DNA of 64,000 bases from Polaromonas sp. JS666 (GTDB lineage: Bacteria; Pseudomonadota; Gammaproteobacteria; Burkholderiales; Burkholderiaceae_C), in assembly GCF_000013865.1 (NCBI RefSeq), contig NC_007948.1, forward strand, positions 1,612,001 to 1,676,000, read 5' to 3'. Shown here in pieces: positions 1-7,804 of this stretch. A program made the position numbers and the translations under genes. Position 1 is the first letter of the stretch, and each line of letters begins with the position of its first letter. The notes under the pieces were generated by a model that was given only the letters and a program-made list of their open reading frames with translations, made no database searches and had not been told where the DNA came from.

Positions 1-44
1 AACGCCCAGGACTCTGGGCTGCTGCGCCAGCTGCGCGCAGGCAA
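1..44. repeat. 44-bp direct repeat, left copy
   Basis: Bases 1-44 are identical to bases 2000-2043. The two copies bracket the fic gene. The repeat may extend left of the window. Its sequence has no recognised function; it could be an attachment-site or recombination footprint. Confidence 0.85.
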
Positions 45-195
45 TCCACTGCTGCTTAGAAATCACTCTTTGGTAGCCTTGCCAGAAAACTGGCGTTCGA
101 AGTGAGTGCTTGGCCAATCAAGCACCGACCGACCAGCGGCGGCTCATCTTTGGACCCTGTGCCGCTTTGACCTATGGCACCGGTTTCGTGCGCAT

Positions 196-1806
196 CTACT
201 TCGGCCTGTACCGGCTGGTCACACTGTTATCCAGCGGCTCATCGCCCTTGAACGCCTGATTCACCGCATCGGCGATAGCCTCCCAGATGCCAGGTTGCGT
301 CAGCACCGGCATTTCCTTGGCCAGCGCGTTGCTCAACCGGCCCTCGTTCTGCTCCATGGAACGCAGGAGCCGGTCAGCCTGGTGATCTGGCATCTCGACG
401 ACCTCCTTGATCGCTTCCCGCGCACGATGGTGGCCACTCAGGTATTTAGATTCCTCACGCATCTGCTCAGAGATGGTGCGCGCGATCACCCTGGACATAT
501 AGACGATGTGCGGGCTCATATCGGGATAGCGCCAGATCGGCCGAGCCATATCCGGGGCATTGAAAACGAAATTCGAGACAACTCCATCGGGGTATGGTGT
601 GTGGACCTTGGCAAATTCCACTTGGTCACGGATGGACTGCATCAAGGGCTGGGACACCTGGTCGAGTACCTGGTCATAGGAGCGTCGTTCGCCGGCGTCG
701 GCGGTGATGACGGCTGACACAGGCAAGATCACAGGCTCCGGAATGACGCCATCCCGGCGCAGGATGTCATTGATCAGAAATCGATGCACACGCCCATTGC
801 CATCGGCCATCGGGTGGATGTAGACGAAGGCAAAGGCCGCCACAGCGCTGCGCAGGACAGAGGACTGCCCTTGGGTGCGGTCTAGGAAGACGCGCAGGCC
901 TTCCAGCATGTCTCGCAGGTCTGAATCCGGCGGAGCGACATAGTGCACCACTTCTTGGTACCGGACTGTCTCTCCGACGAAGACAGGTGATTGCCGAATG
1001 CCGAGGCGAGTAAGTGTGGTCACCGGTCCAAGGATTTCACGCTGCAGCTCAGCCAGGGCGCCATCTGTCAGGGGCAATTCCCCCTGGCCAGTGCGGCGGG
1101 CCATGACATCCGCGAAGCGCTGGATCCTGGTTCCGCGGTCAGCCTCACCCTCGATGGTGAAGCTGGCCCTGCTCTCGCGCAGGGTCATCCATGCGGCCGC
1201 ACGCAGCAGCAGTTCCTCGCCAAACTCATTCGTGAGCTCCTTGAACAGCGCCCGGACATCGAGCGCCGCGGCCGCGTTCAATGCATCCGTTTTCGCGACA
1301 GTTGGGCAAAAAAACCTAGAGCCCGGCAGGTTGTCGTTGATCCGCCACCGACTAACCTTGACGATCTTCTCTGGGGAGGCGGCCAACATCACGTCGCCGT
1401 CGATCGCGTCAACGTAGTTGCCTCCCAGTCGCTCGGGGACCTGCAGTTGCTCCCCTGTGAGCCACTCATAGAGAAAAGCGGCGCGTCGAGCGTACTGCCC
1501 GGTAGGCTCTGCGATGATCCAACCCTGTACTGGCGCCGGCCCAGTCTTCGGGAAAACGCGGGCGAGGAACTCCAGGTGCATCACCTCATGACGCAGGTGA
1601 AACTGCAGGTGCGACGCAGGGTCCGCCCCGGGACGCATAACCTCCGGATATGTTTCAACTCGGAATCCATCTGCGACCTGGCTCGCACGTCGGCTGCCAA
1701 CCTGACTCAGGACAGGGAATCGGCCCATGGGCAGGGTATCGAACTCCCTGGCCAGCCAAGCGGCCCCTATCGGATCGGAGGGGAGTGTGTTGTCGAAGGA
1801 TGTCAT
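196..1806 (-). CDS. Fic family protein, probable AMPylase
   Basis: This 536-residue protein carries the Fic core motif HPMADGNGR at residues 331-339, with the catalytic His at 331. Fic enzymes usually transfer AMP, or another phosphate-containing group, from a nucleotide to a hydroxyl of a target protein. The usual Phe of HPFxxGNGR is Met here. An upstream S-x-x-x-E-G motif (SFTIEG, residues 215-220) matches the inhibitory helix of Fic proteins that carry their own antitoxin segment, so the enzyme is probably autoinhibited. The C-terminal 150 residues match nothing I recognise. ATG is at 1806. No separate antitoxin gene is adjacent. Direct repeats flank the gene and the neighbours are toxin-antitoxin genes, which suggests lateral acquisition. 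The target is unknown. Confidence 0.9.
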   Translation of the reverse strand: MTSFDNTLPSDPIGAAWLAREFDTLPMGRFPVLSQVGSRRASQVADGFRVETYPEVMRPGADPASHLQFHLRHEVMHLEFLARVFPKTGPAPVQGWIIAEPTGQYARRAAFLYEWLTGEQLQVPERLGGNYVDAIDGDVMLAASPEKIVKVSRWRINDNLPGSRFFCPTVAKTDALNAAAALDVRALFKELTNEFGEELLLRAAAWMTLRESRASFTIEGEADRGTRIQRFADVMARRTGQGELPLTDGALAELQREILGPVTTLTRLGIRQSPVFVGETVRYQEVVHYVAPPDSDLRDMLEGLRVFLDRTQGQSSVLRSAVAAFAFVYIHPMADGNGRVHRFLINDILRRDGVIPEPVILPVSAVITADAGERRSYDQVLDQVSQPLMQSIRDQVEFAKVHTPYPDGVVSNFVFNAPDMARPIWRYPDMSPHIVYMSRVIARTISEQMREESKYLSGHHRAREAIKEVVEMPDHQADRLLRSMEQNEGRLSNALAKEMPVLTQPGIWEAIADAVNQAFKGDEPLDNSVTSRYRPK

Positions 1807-1999
1807 TGAGGTACCGACTCCGGTTTGCTCAAAAATGATTACCGGTGACGTTTGGTGAGGTGTAGTGAATTGCGGCTGTAAAAAAATGATTATTTATTGC
1901 CATTTTTGCTCAAAATCAATTTATTGTCCACTGGATGCGTATGACAATAAGCAGGGGGTGGTGGGATTCATTGAAAAAAGTCGCGGAGTTTGGACGGGA

Positions 2000-2043
2000 A
2001 ACGCCCAGGACTCTGGGCTGCTGCGCCAGCTGCGCGCAGGCAA
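2000..2043. repeat. 44-bp direct repeat, right copy
   Basis: This is the second perfect copy of bases 1-44, in the same orientation. About 2.0 kb separates the copies, with fic the only convincing gene between them. Confidence 0.85.
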
Positions 2044-2332
2044 ATCAGACCGTACAGGGGGTAGCGTGAAATATGCGGGCGGCGCTGAAAACCAAGCTAC
2101 CGCGTTCACGCTTGGAGGAGGGCGGCTGACGGGGTCTTAGCCATCGGGGTCTGGTTGTCCAATCTTTTGATCGAACTTCGCATAAGAGCAGTGGACATTA
2201 CGGACACTGGTTAGCCCGTCTTTGTTGAGAGTCAATGTGATGATCTTCGATTGGATAATGTCTTGAAAGTAGTACAAGACATTAAAAAATATGATTAATT
2301 CAATCACGTTTCTTGGGATTGATTAGAAATCG

Positions 2333-2346
2333 TGCTATTTTTAGCA
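2333..2346. promoter_or_regulatory. Inverted repeat at the abiEi start, possible operator
   Basis: TGCTA-TTTT-TAGCA ends one base before the abiEi ATG. AbiEi-type antitoxins are known to repress their own promoters through inverted repeats, so this is a candidate operator half. A longer imperfect repeat (CACGTTTCT with AGAAATCGTG) lies just upstream at about 2306-2333. Confidence 0.4.
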
Positions 2347-2347
2347 T

Positions 2348-3106
2348 ATGGATAGAACACGACGACACTCTCTAATCAAGAAGCTCCAGACCAGTCTGCC
2401 GCGCGGGATGCCGTTCGATCTGGCCACTCTGGAGCGTATCGGTGTGTCTGCCCAACTCGCGGCCCACTACGCTGAAAGCGGCTGGCTGGACCGGTTGGGC
2501 CAGGGCGTTTATGCGTTTGCCGGTGACACCCTGAGCGCGCATGGCGCGATCAAGCTCCTGCAAACCCGTGTCGTTGGCCTGCATGTGGCAGGCAGGAGCG
2601 CACTGACGCTTCAGGGCGTGCGCCACAACCTCGCGACGCGCGAGGCTTTGGTGCTGTGGGGTGACGTGCGCTTCGCGCTACCGGCGTGGTTCACCTCCCG
2701 ATTTCCATTGCGTTACGTGTCGGCCAGGCTGTTCAACTGGCCGGACAGCACACTTGCCGACAACAGTCTGACCACGCCGCCCGGTGTAACGGATGGCTTG
2801 CGCGTATCGGTCCCGGAGCGCGCCGTCCTCGAACTGCTTTACGAGGTAGGCACGCATCAGGGATTGGAGGAGGCGCGTAACCTGTTCGATGGTCTACGCA
2901 ACCTGCGCAAAGATGTTCTGGGCGAGCTGTTGCAGTCCTGTACCAGCGTCAAAACCGTCCGCCTGTTCCAGACCTGGGCACGCGAAACTAGCGTTGTCGA
3001 TGTGCAAGCCCTGCAACAGCAGTACACGCTGCCCGTCGGCAGCGACAAACGATGGATCACCCGCATGAAAGACGGCAACCTGTTGAGTCTCAAACCTCAT
3101 GGATAA
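2348..3106 (+). CDS. abiEi: AbiEi-family antitoxin / transcriptional regulator
   Basis: This 252-residue protein has an N-terminal winged-helix region (about residues 15-75, with an LDRLGQGVYAF segment typical of the family) followed by the AbiEi C-terminal domain. In type IV toxin-antitoxin systems AbiEi represses the operon and neutralises the AbiEii nucleotidyltransferase without binding it directly. The length is normal and the frame is intact. The downstream toxin starts 8 bases before this stop codon, which is the usual coupled arrangement. The toxin is frameshifted, so this antitoxin may now act alone. Confidence 0.87.
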   Translation: MDRTRRHSLIKKLQTSLPRGMPFDLATLERIGVSAQLAAHYAESGWLDRLGQGVYAFAGDTLSAHGAIKLLQTRVVGLHVAGRSALTLQGVRHNLATREALVLWGDVRFALPAWFTSRFPLRYVSARLFNWPDSTLADNSLTTPPGVTDGLRVSVPERAVLELLYEVGTHQGLEEARNLFDGLRNLRKDVLGELLQSCTSVKTVRLFQTWARETSVVDVQALQQQYTLPVGSDKRWITRMKDGNLLSLKPHG

Positions 3107-4012
3107 AGCCTACGCCGATACGGTCCGCCTGCTGCTGACAGCAGCACCCGATGTGTTCGCTAACGACATCTTCGCCATGAAGGGCGGTACCGCCATCAAC
3201 CTGTTCGTGCAGGACATGCCTCGGCTTTCGGTCGATATCGATGTGGTCTACACGCCTTGGCAAACTCCGCGCGAGCAGGCCTTGAAAGCCATCAGCGACG
3301 AACTCGACGCCATTGCCGACCGGCTGGGCCGATTGGGTCTCGCCACACGCAAGGTCAACTCCAGGGATCTCGGCGACACCAAGCTGCTGATCGAGAGCGC
3401 CGAATCCCAGGTAAAAGTCGAAATCAACGTGGTTTTTCGTGGCACGGTGCTTCCGGTCGAGCGCCATCCTTTGAGCCGAAGACAGCCGGCCTATTCAGCG
3501 TGGCGCTGGAACTGCCAGTCCTGGCACCTGCGGAGCTGTATGGGAGCAAACTGGTCGCGGCCATGGACCGCCAGCATCCGCGCGACTTTTTCGGCGTGTT
3601 GAAGATGTTCGAGTCTGGCGGCTTGTCGGACGCGGCTGTGGAATGCTTTGTGACCTACTTGGCTGGGCATAACCGGCCCACCCACGAAGTGCTGTTCGGC
3701 AATGAAAAAGACATCGCCCATGAATACCACCAGAATTTCGTCGGCATGACCGCCGAGCCCGTCAGTCTTGACGTCCTGCTGGAAACCCGTACCAGGCTGC
3801 GCGAGGAACTTCCGCGACGGCTGACGGGACAGCACAAGCAGTTCCTGATTGGTCTGGCCCGTGCACAGCCTGACTGCACTTTGCTCCAATGTCCGCATGT
3901 CTCCGAGTTACCGGCATTGCGCTGGAAAGTGGGCAACTTGCAGACCTTCAGCCAGCGTCGGCCAGCGGACTTTGAAAAGCAGTCAGCTGCTCTGGAGGCC
4001 CTGTTGGCGTGA
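3099..4012 (+). pseudogene. abiEii: AbiEii-family nucleotidyltransferase toxin, frameshifted
   Basis: The first frame (from ATG 3099) encodes the AbiEii/AbiGii fold: KGGTAINLF at residues 28-36 and the acidic DID at 46-48, the expected nucleotide-transfer motifs. After VERHPL the homologous sequence continues in a second frame (EPKTAGLFSVALELP onward, with AAMDRQHPRD) and ends at 4012. Loss of one base in or near the TTT run at about 3469-3471 explains the break. Both halves are otherwise well preserved, so the mutation is recent or is a sequencing error. If real, it removes the C-terminal half of the toxin. The intact product would be about 304 residues. Confidence 0.85.
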
Positions 4013-4212
4013 CGCCGTGTGTAGTCGAAGCGAAGACCATGGCAGGCTGATCGAGGTTCCCCTTTGACGGCCGCATTTCCCCGGTGCACCGCATCCAGTA
4101 CCGGTTGATTCGAACCGGCCGGAAGCGCTGGTGTTCATCGGTTCTTAGGTCTTTGAGTTTGCACTCACCCAACCCGCTGGTTGCGCATAACCCCGCTCGA
4201 GGTCACTTCTGA

Positions 4213-4240
4213 TTTACAAGGTTTAGGGAGTGTCTATAAT
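4213..4240 (+). promoter_or_regulatory. Predicted sigma-70 promoter of hipBA
   Basis: A TTTACA -35 box (4213-4218) and a perfect TATAAT -10 box (4235-4240) are separated by 16 bases. They lie 40 bases upstream of the hipB ATG. The A+T-rich bases 4235-4275 would hold the HipB operator. Confidence 0.6.
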
Positions 4241-4279
4241 CACAATAACTTGCGATTTATCTTGGTTAAGTCACAGCAT

Positions 4280-4609
4280 ATGAGAGTTTCTTCTTCCACC
4301 AGTCGACTTCCGTTTGAAGCGGAGGATGTGTTGCGCGCGCTCGCCGGCCGCGTTCGTGTAGCCCGGAAAGCGCGCGGCCTGACTCAGCCTGATTTGGCGG
4401 CAAAGGCCGGAATCAGCACCAACACCCTGTTGGCTATGGAGAAAGGCACTTCCAGTGTCCAGCTCGGGTACTGGCTCCAAGTTTTGTGGGCCCTTGACCT
4501 CTTGAGCGGCTTTGCGGAACAGGTTGGCCTCCTCGGACGAGAAGCCGGGGACGTCGCACTGCTGGAGGCCCAACTTCCCCACCGCGTCCGCGGCGCAGGC
4601 ACGCGATGA
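4280..4609 (+). CDS. hipB: HipB-like antitoxin, XRE helix-turn-helix
   Basis: This 109-residue protein carries one Cro/CI-type helix-turn-helix at about residues 25-80 (RKARGLTQPDLAAKAGIS and LLAMEKG). HipB antitoxins bind operators in their own promoter and hold HipA kinase inactive. I chose ATG 4280 over an upstream in-frame start at 4181, because the upstream extension would cross the predicted promoter. The stop overlaps the hipA start (ATGA, 4606-4609), so translation is coupled. Confidence 0.83.
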   Translation: MRVSSSTSRLPFEAEDVLRALAGRVRVARKARGLTQPDLAAKAGISTNTLLAMEKGTSSVQLGYWLQVLWALDLLSGFAEQVGLLGREAGDVALLEAQLPHRVRGAGTR

Positions 4610-5823
4610 GCGCCACAGAAAAGCCGGTTTGGGTGTGGCTACCCGGCCAGGCGCAACCAGTGCATTGCGGCACATTCTCCCTGCAGGGAGGCGTGGGGAC
4701 TTTTCACTACGACGCATCCTACCGGGCACGTGAAGACGCGCTGTCACTTGACCCATTCAGCTTGCCGTTCACCCGGCGCGTTCGCGGCGCCAAGGAGACC
4801 CGTCAAGGGGGTCTATTTGGCGTTATCCGCGACGCGAGCCCTGAGGGCTTCGGCCTGGCGCTGCTTGAGCAGTTGCGTGGCACCACCTTGGCCGACCCCA
4901 TGCTCCGCCTGGAGCTTTCGGAAGGCGACTCCGTGGGGGCTATTGAGGTGTGCGATGACATTGAGTCCAAGCTGGCGTTTAGCGCGCCTACTTCAGAGCA
5001 GTTGCTGGCCGCCATCGCGAAACTGCCGCCCGAGCGCGCCAGCAGCCAGGCTGCGCGGGAGGTGAAGGGGATGCACGGCACCAGCCTGGGCGGGGAGCGC
5101 CCCAAACTAACGGTGTTGCACAAAGGGCAACTGTGGATTGCCAAGCTCCAGGACCGCGGCGACCCGCCCCATGCCCCGCTGCGAGAATTCGTTGCAATGC
5201 GTCTGGCCGCCCAATGCGGCATCACGGCCGCCGAGGTGGAGTTTGTGCAGCAAGGTGAGCGCGAAATTCTGCTCGTCAGGCGCTTTGACCGGCACAGGGA
5301 CGCGATGGGCAACGTGTTCCGCAGTCTCTACGCTAGCGCGCATACCGTCCTGCGCCTGGACACTCAGACACGCGGCGAGCGGCAGCGCTCCTACGTGGGT
5401 TTTTCGCACGAAATCCAGCGCTGGTGCGGCCTGGGGGACGTGGATACCCGAGAAATGCAACGCGAGCTGTGGCGGCGCATGGCCTTCAATGCTCTCTGCG
5501 GAAACGGTGACGACCACCCCCGCAACCACGGCCTGGTTTACCGGGACGGGCGCTGGGGCCTGGCTGACGCCTTTGACATCGCCCCCTACATCACGTTTTC
5601 AGGAACACTTGCGATGGCCATTACCCGCGAGGGGGACTCCGCCGCGACCACCGTGAACCTGCTGAAGAACTGCGACAACTTCGGCTACGAGAAAGCCGAG
5701 GCCCTTCATTACCTCGAGCAGACCATGCAAAAAATTTCCACCGGGTGGGGCAATGAGCTGGCCGGGTGCGGACACGCACGCGACCTCCTGCCGACTCCAT
5801 CCTTCGTATGGCTCGAGGACTAG
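4606..5823 (+). CDS. hipA: HipA-family serine/threonine kinase toxin
   Basis: This 405-residue HipA-type kinase has all landmarks: an N-terminal HipA domain, the glycine-rich loop GTSLGGERPK (158-167), a lysine in WIAKL (177-181), the catalytic loop NGDDHPRNH (300-308) with Asp 302, and a DFG-like Asp in FDIAP (323-327). The best studied HipA phosphorylates glutamyl-tRNA synthetase and so blocks translation; targets differ between subfamilies and the target here is unknown. It overlaps hipB by four bases. The length is slightly under E. coli HipA (440). Nothing looks inactivated. Confidence 0.88.
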   Translation: MSATEKPVWVWLPGQAQPVHCGTFSLQGGVGTFHYDASYRAREDALSLDPFSLPFTRRVRGAKETRQGGLFGVIRDASPEGFGLALLEQLRGTTLADPMLRLELSEGDSVGAIEVCDDIESKLAFSAPTSEQLLAAIAKLPPERASSQAAREVKGMHGTSLGGERPKLTVLHKGQLWIAKLQDRGDPPHAPLREFVAMRLAAQCGITAAEVEFVQQGEREILLVRRFDRHRDAMGNVFRSLYASAHTVLRLDTQTRGERQRSYVGFSHEIQRWCGLGDVDTREMQRELWRRMAFNALCGNGDDHPRNHGLVYRDGRWGLADAFDIAPYITFSGTLAMAITREGDSAATTVNLLKNCDNFGYEKAEALHYLEQTMQKISTGWGNELAGCGHARDLLPTPSFVWLED

Positions 5824-5850
5824 GAGGCTAGTCCTCGATCTATACGAAGC

Positions 5851-5976
5851 GAAGGATATCTGACTGGCCGTTATGGCGCGGTGCCGTTCTTCAAGAAATT
5901 CCCAAACTTCCTGCAGCGCATGCCGGCCAAGGCGTCCCGCCCCAGCCCTAAGTCTGGCCCTTCGACTGCGGCCTGA
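5851..5976 (+). pseudogene. C-terminal remnant of an AAA-family abortive-infection ATPase (RloA-like)
   Basis: In the frame ending at TGA 5974-5976 the bases encode EGYLTGRYGAVPFF followed by a short basic tail. The GYLxGRYGAVPF ending is characteristic of the AAA/OLD-like ATPases that pair with RloB. Nothing upstream in this frame encodes the ATPase body; the hipA stop lies 28 bases before the remnant. A deletion therefore joined the hipBA end to the last 40 codons of this gene. Confidence 0.6.
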
Positions 5977-6000
5977 GCCCGTACGGAACGCGGGCTCGGC

Positions 6001-6435
6001 ATGGGTAAGGACAACCAACCGAAGCATCGGCAAGCGGCTCGCAACCTTAGACGTCGCGCCGCAGTCCGCCAGCCGTACGAGCGGATCCTTATCGTCTGTG
6101 AAGGGGAGAAGACAGAGCCGCAATACCTGAACGATATTCGGGACGAGCTACGTCTCTCGACAGCCAACGTACAGGTGTGCCAGGGCGCGAGCGGCACCGA
6201 GCCCTCTCAGATTGTTGAATACGCTGAGGACCTCTTCCTAAATGGCGATCTTGCCCGCGGCATCGAGGCGTGCGCCTTCGATCGCGTAGTGGATGTGCTT
6301 CGGTATGGTCACGCTGGGCGTTGCGATGAGCGTCTGTGTGGGGCCCCACTTACGTCGTTGGTGACGTATCGATGGTGTAAAAATTCATATAACTTGTTGA
6401 TTTTATTGAATTGGCCGTACAAAATACAAAAATAA
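6001..6435 (+). pseudogene. 5' remnant of an RloB-like gene
   Basis: The first 95 or so codons match the RloB family: ILIVCEGEKTEPQY at residues 29-42 (a nucleotide-binding, Toprim-like acidic motif), then GTEPSQIVEYAEDLF and AFDRVV. After about residue 98 (near 6295) the expected FDRD motif and the rest of the roughly 200-residue protein are missing, and the frame runs into unrelated A+T-rich DNA. RloB proteins work with an RloA ATPase in phage defence. Here the partner survives only as a C-terminal scrap 24 bases upstream. The fragment is unlikely to work. Confidence 0.7.
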
Positions 6436-6451
6436 TATTTATACGGCCAAT
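6410..6451. promoter_or_regulatory. 10-bp inverted repeat over the promoter and start of the nucleotidyltransferase gene
   Basis: ATTGGCCGTA at 6410-6419 and its exact complement TACGGCCAAT at 6442-6451 flank an A+T-rich core that contains TAATAT (6433-6438), a possible -10 box. The right arm includes the A and T of the ATG at 6450. A dimeric repressor binding here would cover both the promoter and the start codon. Confidence 0.5.
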
Positions 6452-7460
6452 GGACTATCTACCGCTTTCAGACAACGCAGCCCGACAAGTCATCGACGCC
6501 TCCACCATCTTCGAGGAGTGGCGCCGCGTTGAGAGGGCGGCGCGGGCCTACGTCGGCGGCATGTACTGGAAGCGGCAGGGGGAATATGAGTACCTCGTCA
6601 AAACCCTGCCCGACAACCGTCAAAAGCGCATCGACCCACGCTCCGCCAAGACGGAGGCGATTTTCAAGGATTTCACCGAGCGCAAGACCGAGATAGAGGC
6701 GCGACTGAAGTCACTGCAAGGCGCCCTGAAGGAGGCCGAGCGATTGAACAAGGCGCTGAAGGCGGGTCGTGTGCCGTCCAAAGTCGTTGCCGTATTGCAG
6801 GCTCTTGAGGGTGCGGGTCTGGGTGAACATCTCAGGGTGGTTGGTACCCACGCTCTGTACGCCTATGAGACGGCTGCTGGCGTTCGCATCGTGCAGGGAG
6901 CGCTGGCAACGCAGGATGTCGACCTGCTTTGGGATGCCGGGCGGCGCGTGAGCTTTGTCACCACCATGGACAAGCTCGACAAGTCGATGCTCGAGGTGCT
7001 GCAAAAGGCCGAACCGAGCTTTCGGCGCAAAGAGGGGCAGACCGAAACAGCGATTGATGATAAGGGGTTCGAGGTGGACTTCCTGCGCCGCCAGGTCGCA
7101 GAGGGTGACCCCCACCCGTTTCGTTTCACGGACGACGAGGAGGACTTGTGGCCCGTGCAAGCCGAGCGCGCTGCGGTGCTGACAAGTACGCCCCTGTTTG
7201 AGCATCTGGTCATCTCCGCGACGGGGCGCATGGCGCTTATGCGAACCATTGACCCCGCTGTGTTCGTGAGCTTCAAACGCTGGATGGCTGACAACGCGCA
7301 GAAAAGGCCAGAGCTAAAGCGGCGACGCGATGTGCGCCAGGCCGATATCGTGGAAGCGCTCTTGAAGGAGGGTCTGCTGCAGACGCAAGTCCCGACCACT
7401 GCCCCGGCGCCAGAGCCGGAGCAGGTGCCCAACGAGTCGGGTACAAGTCCAGCGCCATGA
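6450..7460 (+). CDS. GSU2403-family nucleotidyltransferase-fold protein
   Basis: This 336-residue protein matches the GSU2403-like nucleotidyltransferase family (NTP_transf_8). It has a charged helical N-terminus (residues 60-105, probably coiled coil), GTHALYAYE at 132-140 and an acidic pair in TQDVDLLWD (Asp 156, Asp 158). The fold suggests nucleotidyl transfer, and the distant kinship to AbiEii-type toxins suggests a defence or toxin role, but no activity is established. An upstream TTG at 6411 is in frame. I prefer ATG 6450, although it has no Shine-Dalgarno; if the -10 at 6433 is used, the message is nearly leaderless. The C-terminus is Pro/Glu-rich. Confidence 0.72.
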   Translation: MDYLPLSDNAARQVIDASTIFEEWRRVERAARAYVGGMYWKRQGEYEYLVKTLPDNRQKRIDPRSAKTEAIFKDFTERKTEIEARLKSLQGALKEAERLNKALKAGRVPSKVVAVLQALEGAGLGEHLRVVGTHALYAYETAAGVRIVQGALATQDVDLLWDAGRRVSFVTTMDKLDKSMLEVLQKAEPSFRRKEGQTETAIDDKGFEVDFLRRQVAEGDPHPFRFTDDEEDLWPVQAERAAVLTSTPLFEHLVISATGRMALMRTIDPAVFVSFKRWMADNAQKRPELKRRRDVRQADIVEALLKEGLLQTQVPTTAPAPEPEQVPNESGTSPAP

Positions 7461-7524
7461 GGCTTAGTGGCGTGCTGGTGTGCACCGCAGGTGGACACCC
7501 TTCAAGGCAAAGGCGATGGAGAGG

Positions 7525-7690
7525 TCAGGCGGGCGGCCGCTGGTTGTCATTGTCTGGCTGTCGCTGGATTTGGGCCGCCACATTCCATGGCAACAATTGA
7601 GCCACCCGGTTGACCGGATGCTCACCGATGCGCTGCAACACATGGCGCAAGTACGCCTCGGGGTCGAGTCCATGCCGACGTGCCCTCGAA
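7525..7690 (-). pseudogene. IS66-family transposase (TnpC) C-terminal remnant
   Basis: Read on the minus strand, the frame ending at TGA 7525-7527 encodes [20 protein letters not shown] and then a [11 protein letters not shown] segment, the standard end of IS66 transposases. The rest of the element is missing. The remnant lies between the nucleotidyltransferase and yjjJ-like genes. Confidence 0.75.
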
Positions 7691-7714
7691 TGAAAAGTGT
7701 TGAGGTTTTAATTT

Positions 7715-7804
7715 ATCGTTTCAATAATCGTTTCCAATTACAATGACTATTGGCGAAATTATCATTCACAAAAATTTTCGTTTAATCTACTTGTAAATCG
7801 TTTC
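7715..7804 (+). promoter_or_regulatory. Repeated ATCGTTTC motif upstream of the yjjJ-like gene
   Basis: ATCGTTTC occurs at 7715-7722, 7727-7734 and 7797-7804, with a relative TTCGTTTA at 7777-7784. The first two are 12 bases apart and the last touches the ATG at 7805. The stretch is much richer in A+T than the genes around it. Regularly spaced copies suggest a protein-binding control region, perhaps for the helix-turn-helix at the N-terminus of the downstream protein. Confidence 0.45.

Larger units (their letters stand above)
1807..2347. other. Intergenic stretch between fic and abiEi
   Basis: This 541-base stretch is A+T-richer than its surroundings at both ends. It contains the right copy of the 44-bp repeat. 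An open frame at 1865-2140 (91 codons) spans the repeat but resembles no family I know and is probably not a gene. The last 80 bases are strongly A+T-rich and probably hold the abiE promoter. Confidence 0.5.

Noticed and set aside
41..56. A 14-base match between the window start and the minus strand near 9700
   Set aside because: CAATCCACTGCTGC occurs at both sites, but the match does not extend and chance is a sufficient explanation.
6089..6349. A minus-strand frame across the RloB remnant
   Set aside because: The plus-strand frame carries the RloB motifs in the right order, whereas the minus-strand frame matches nothing.
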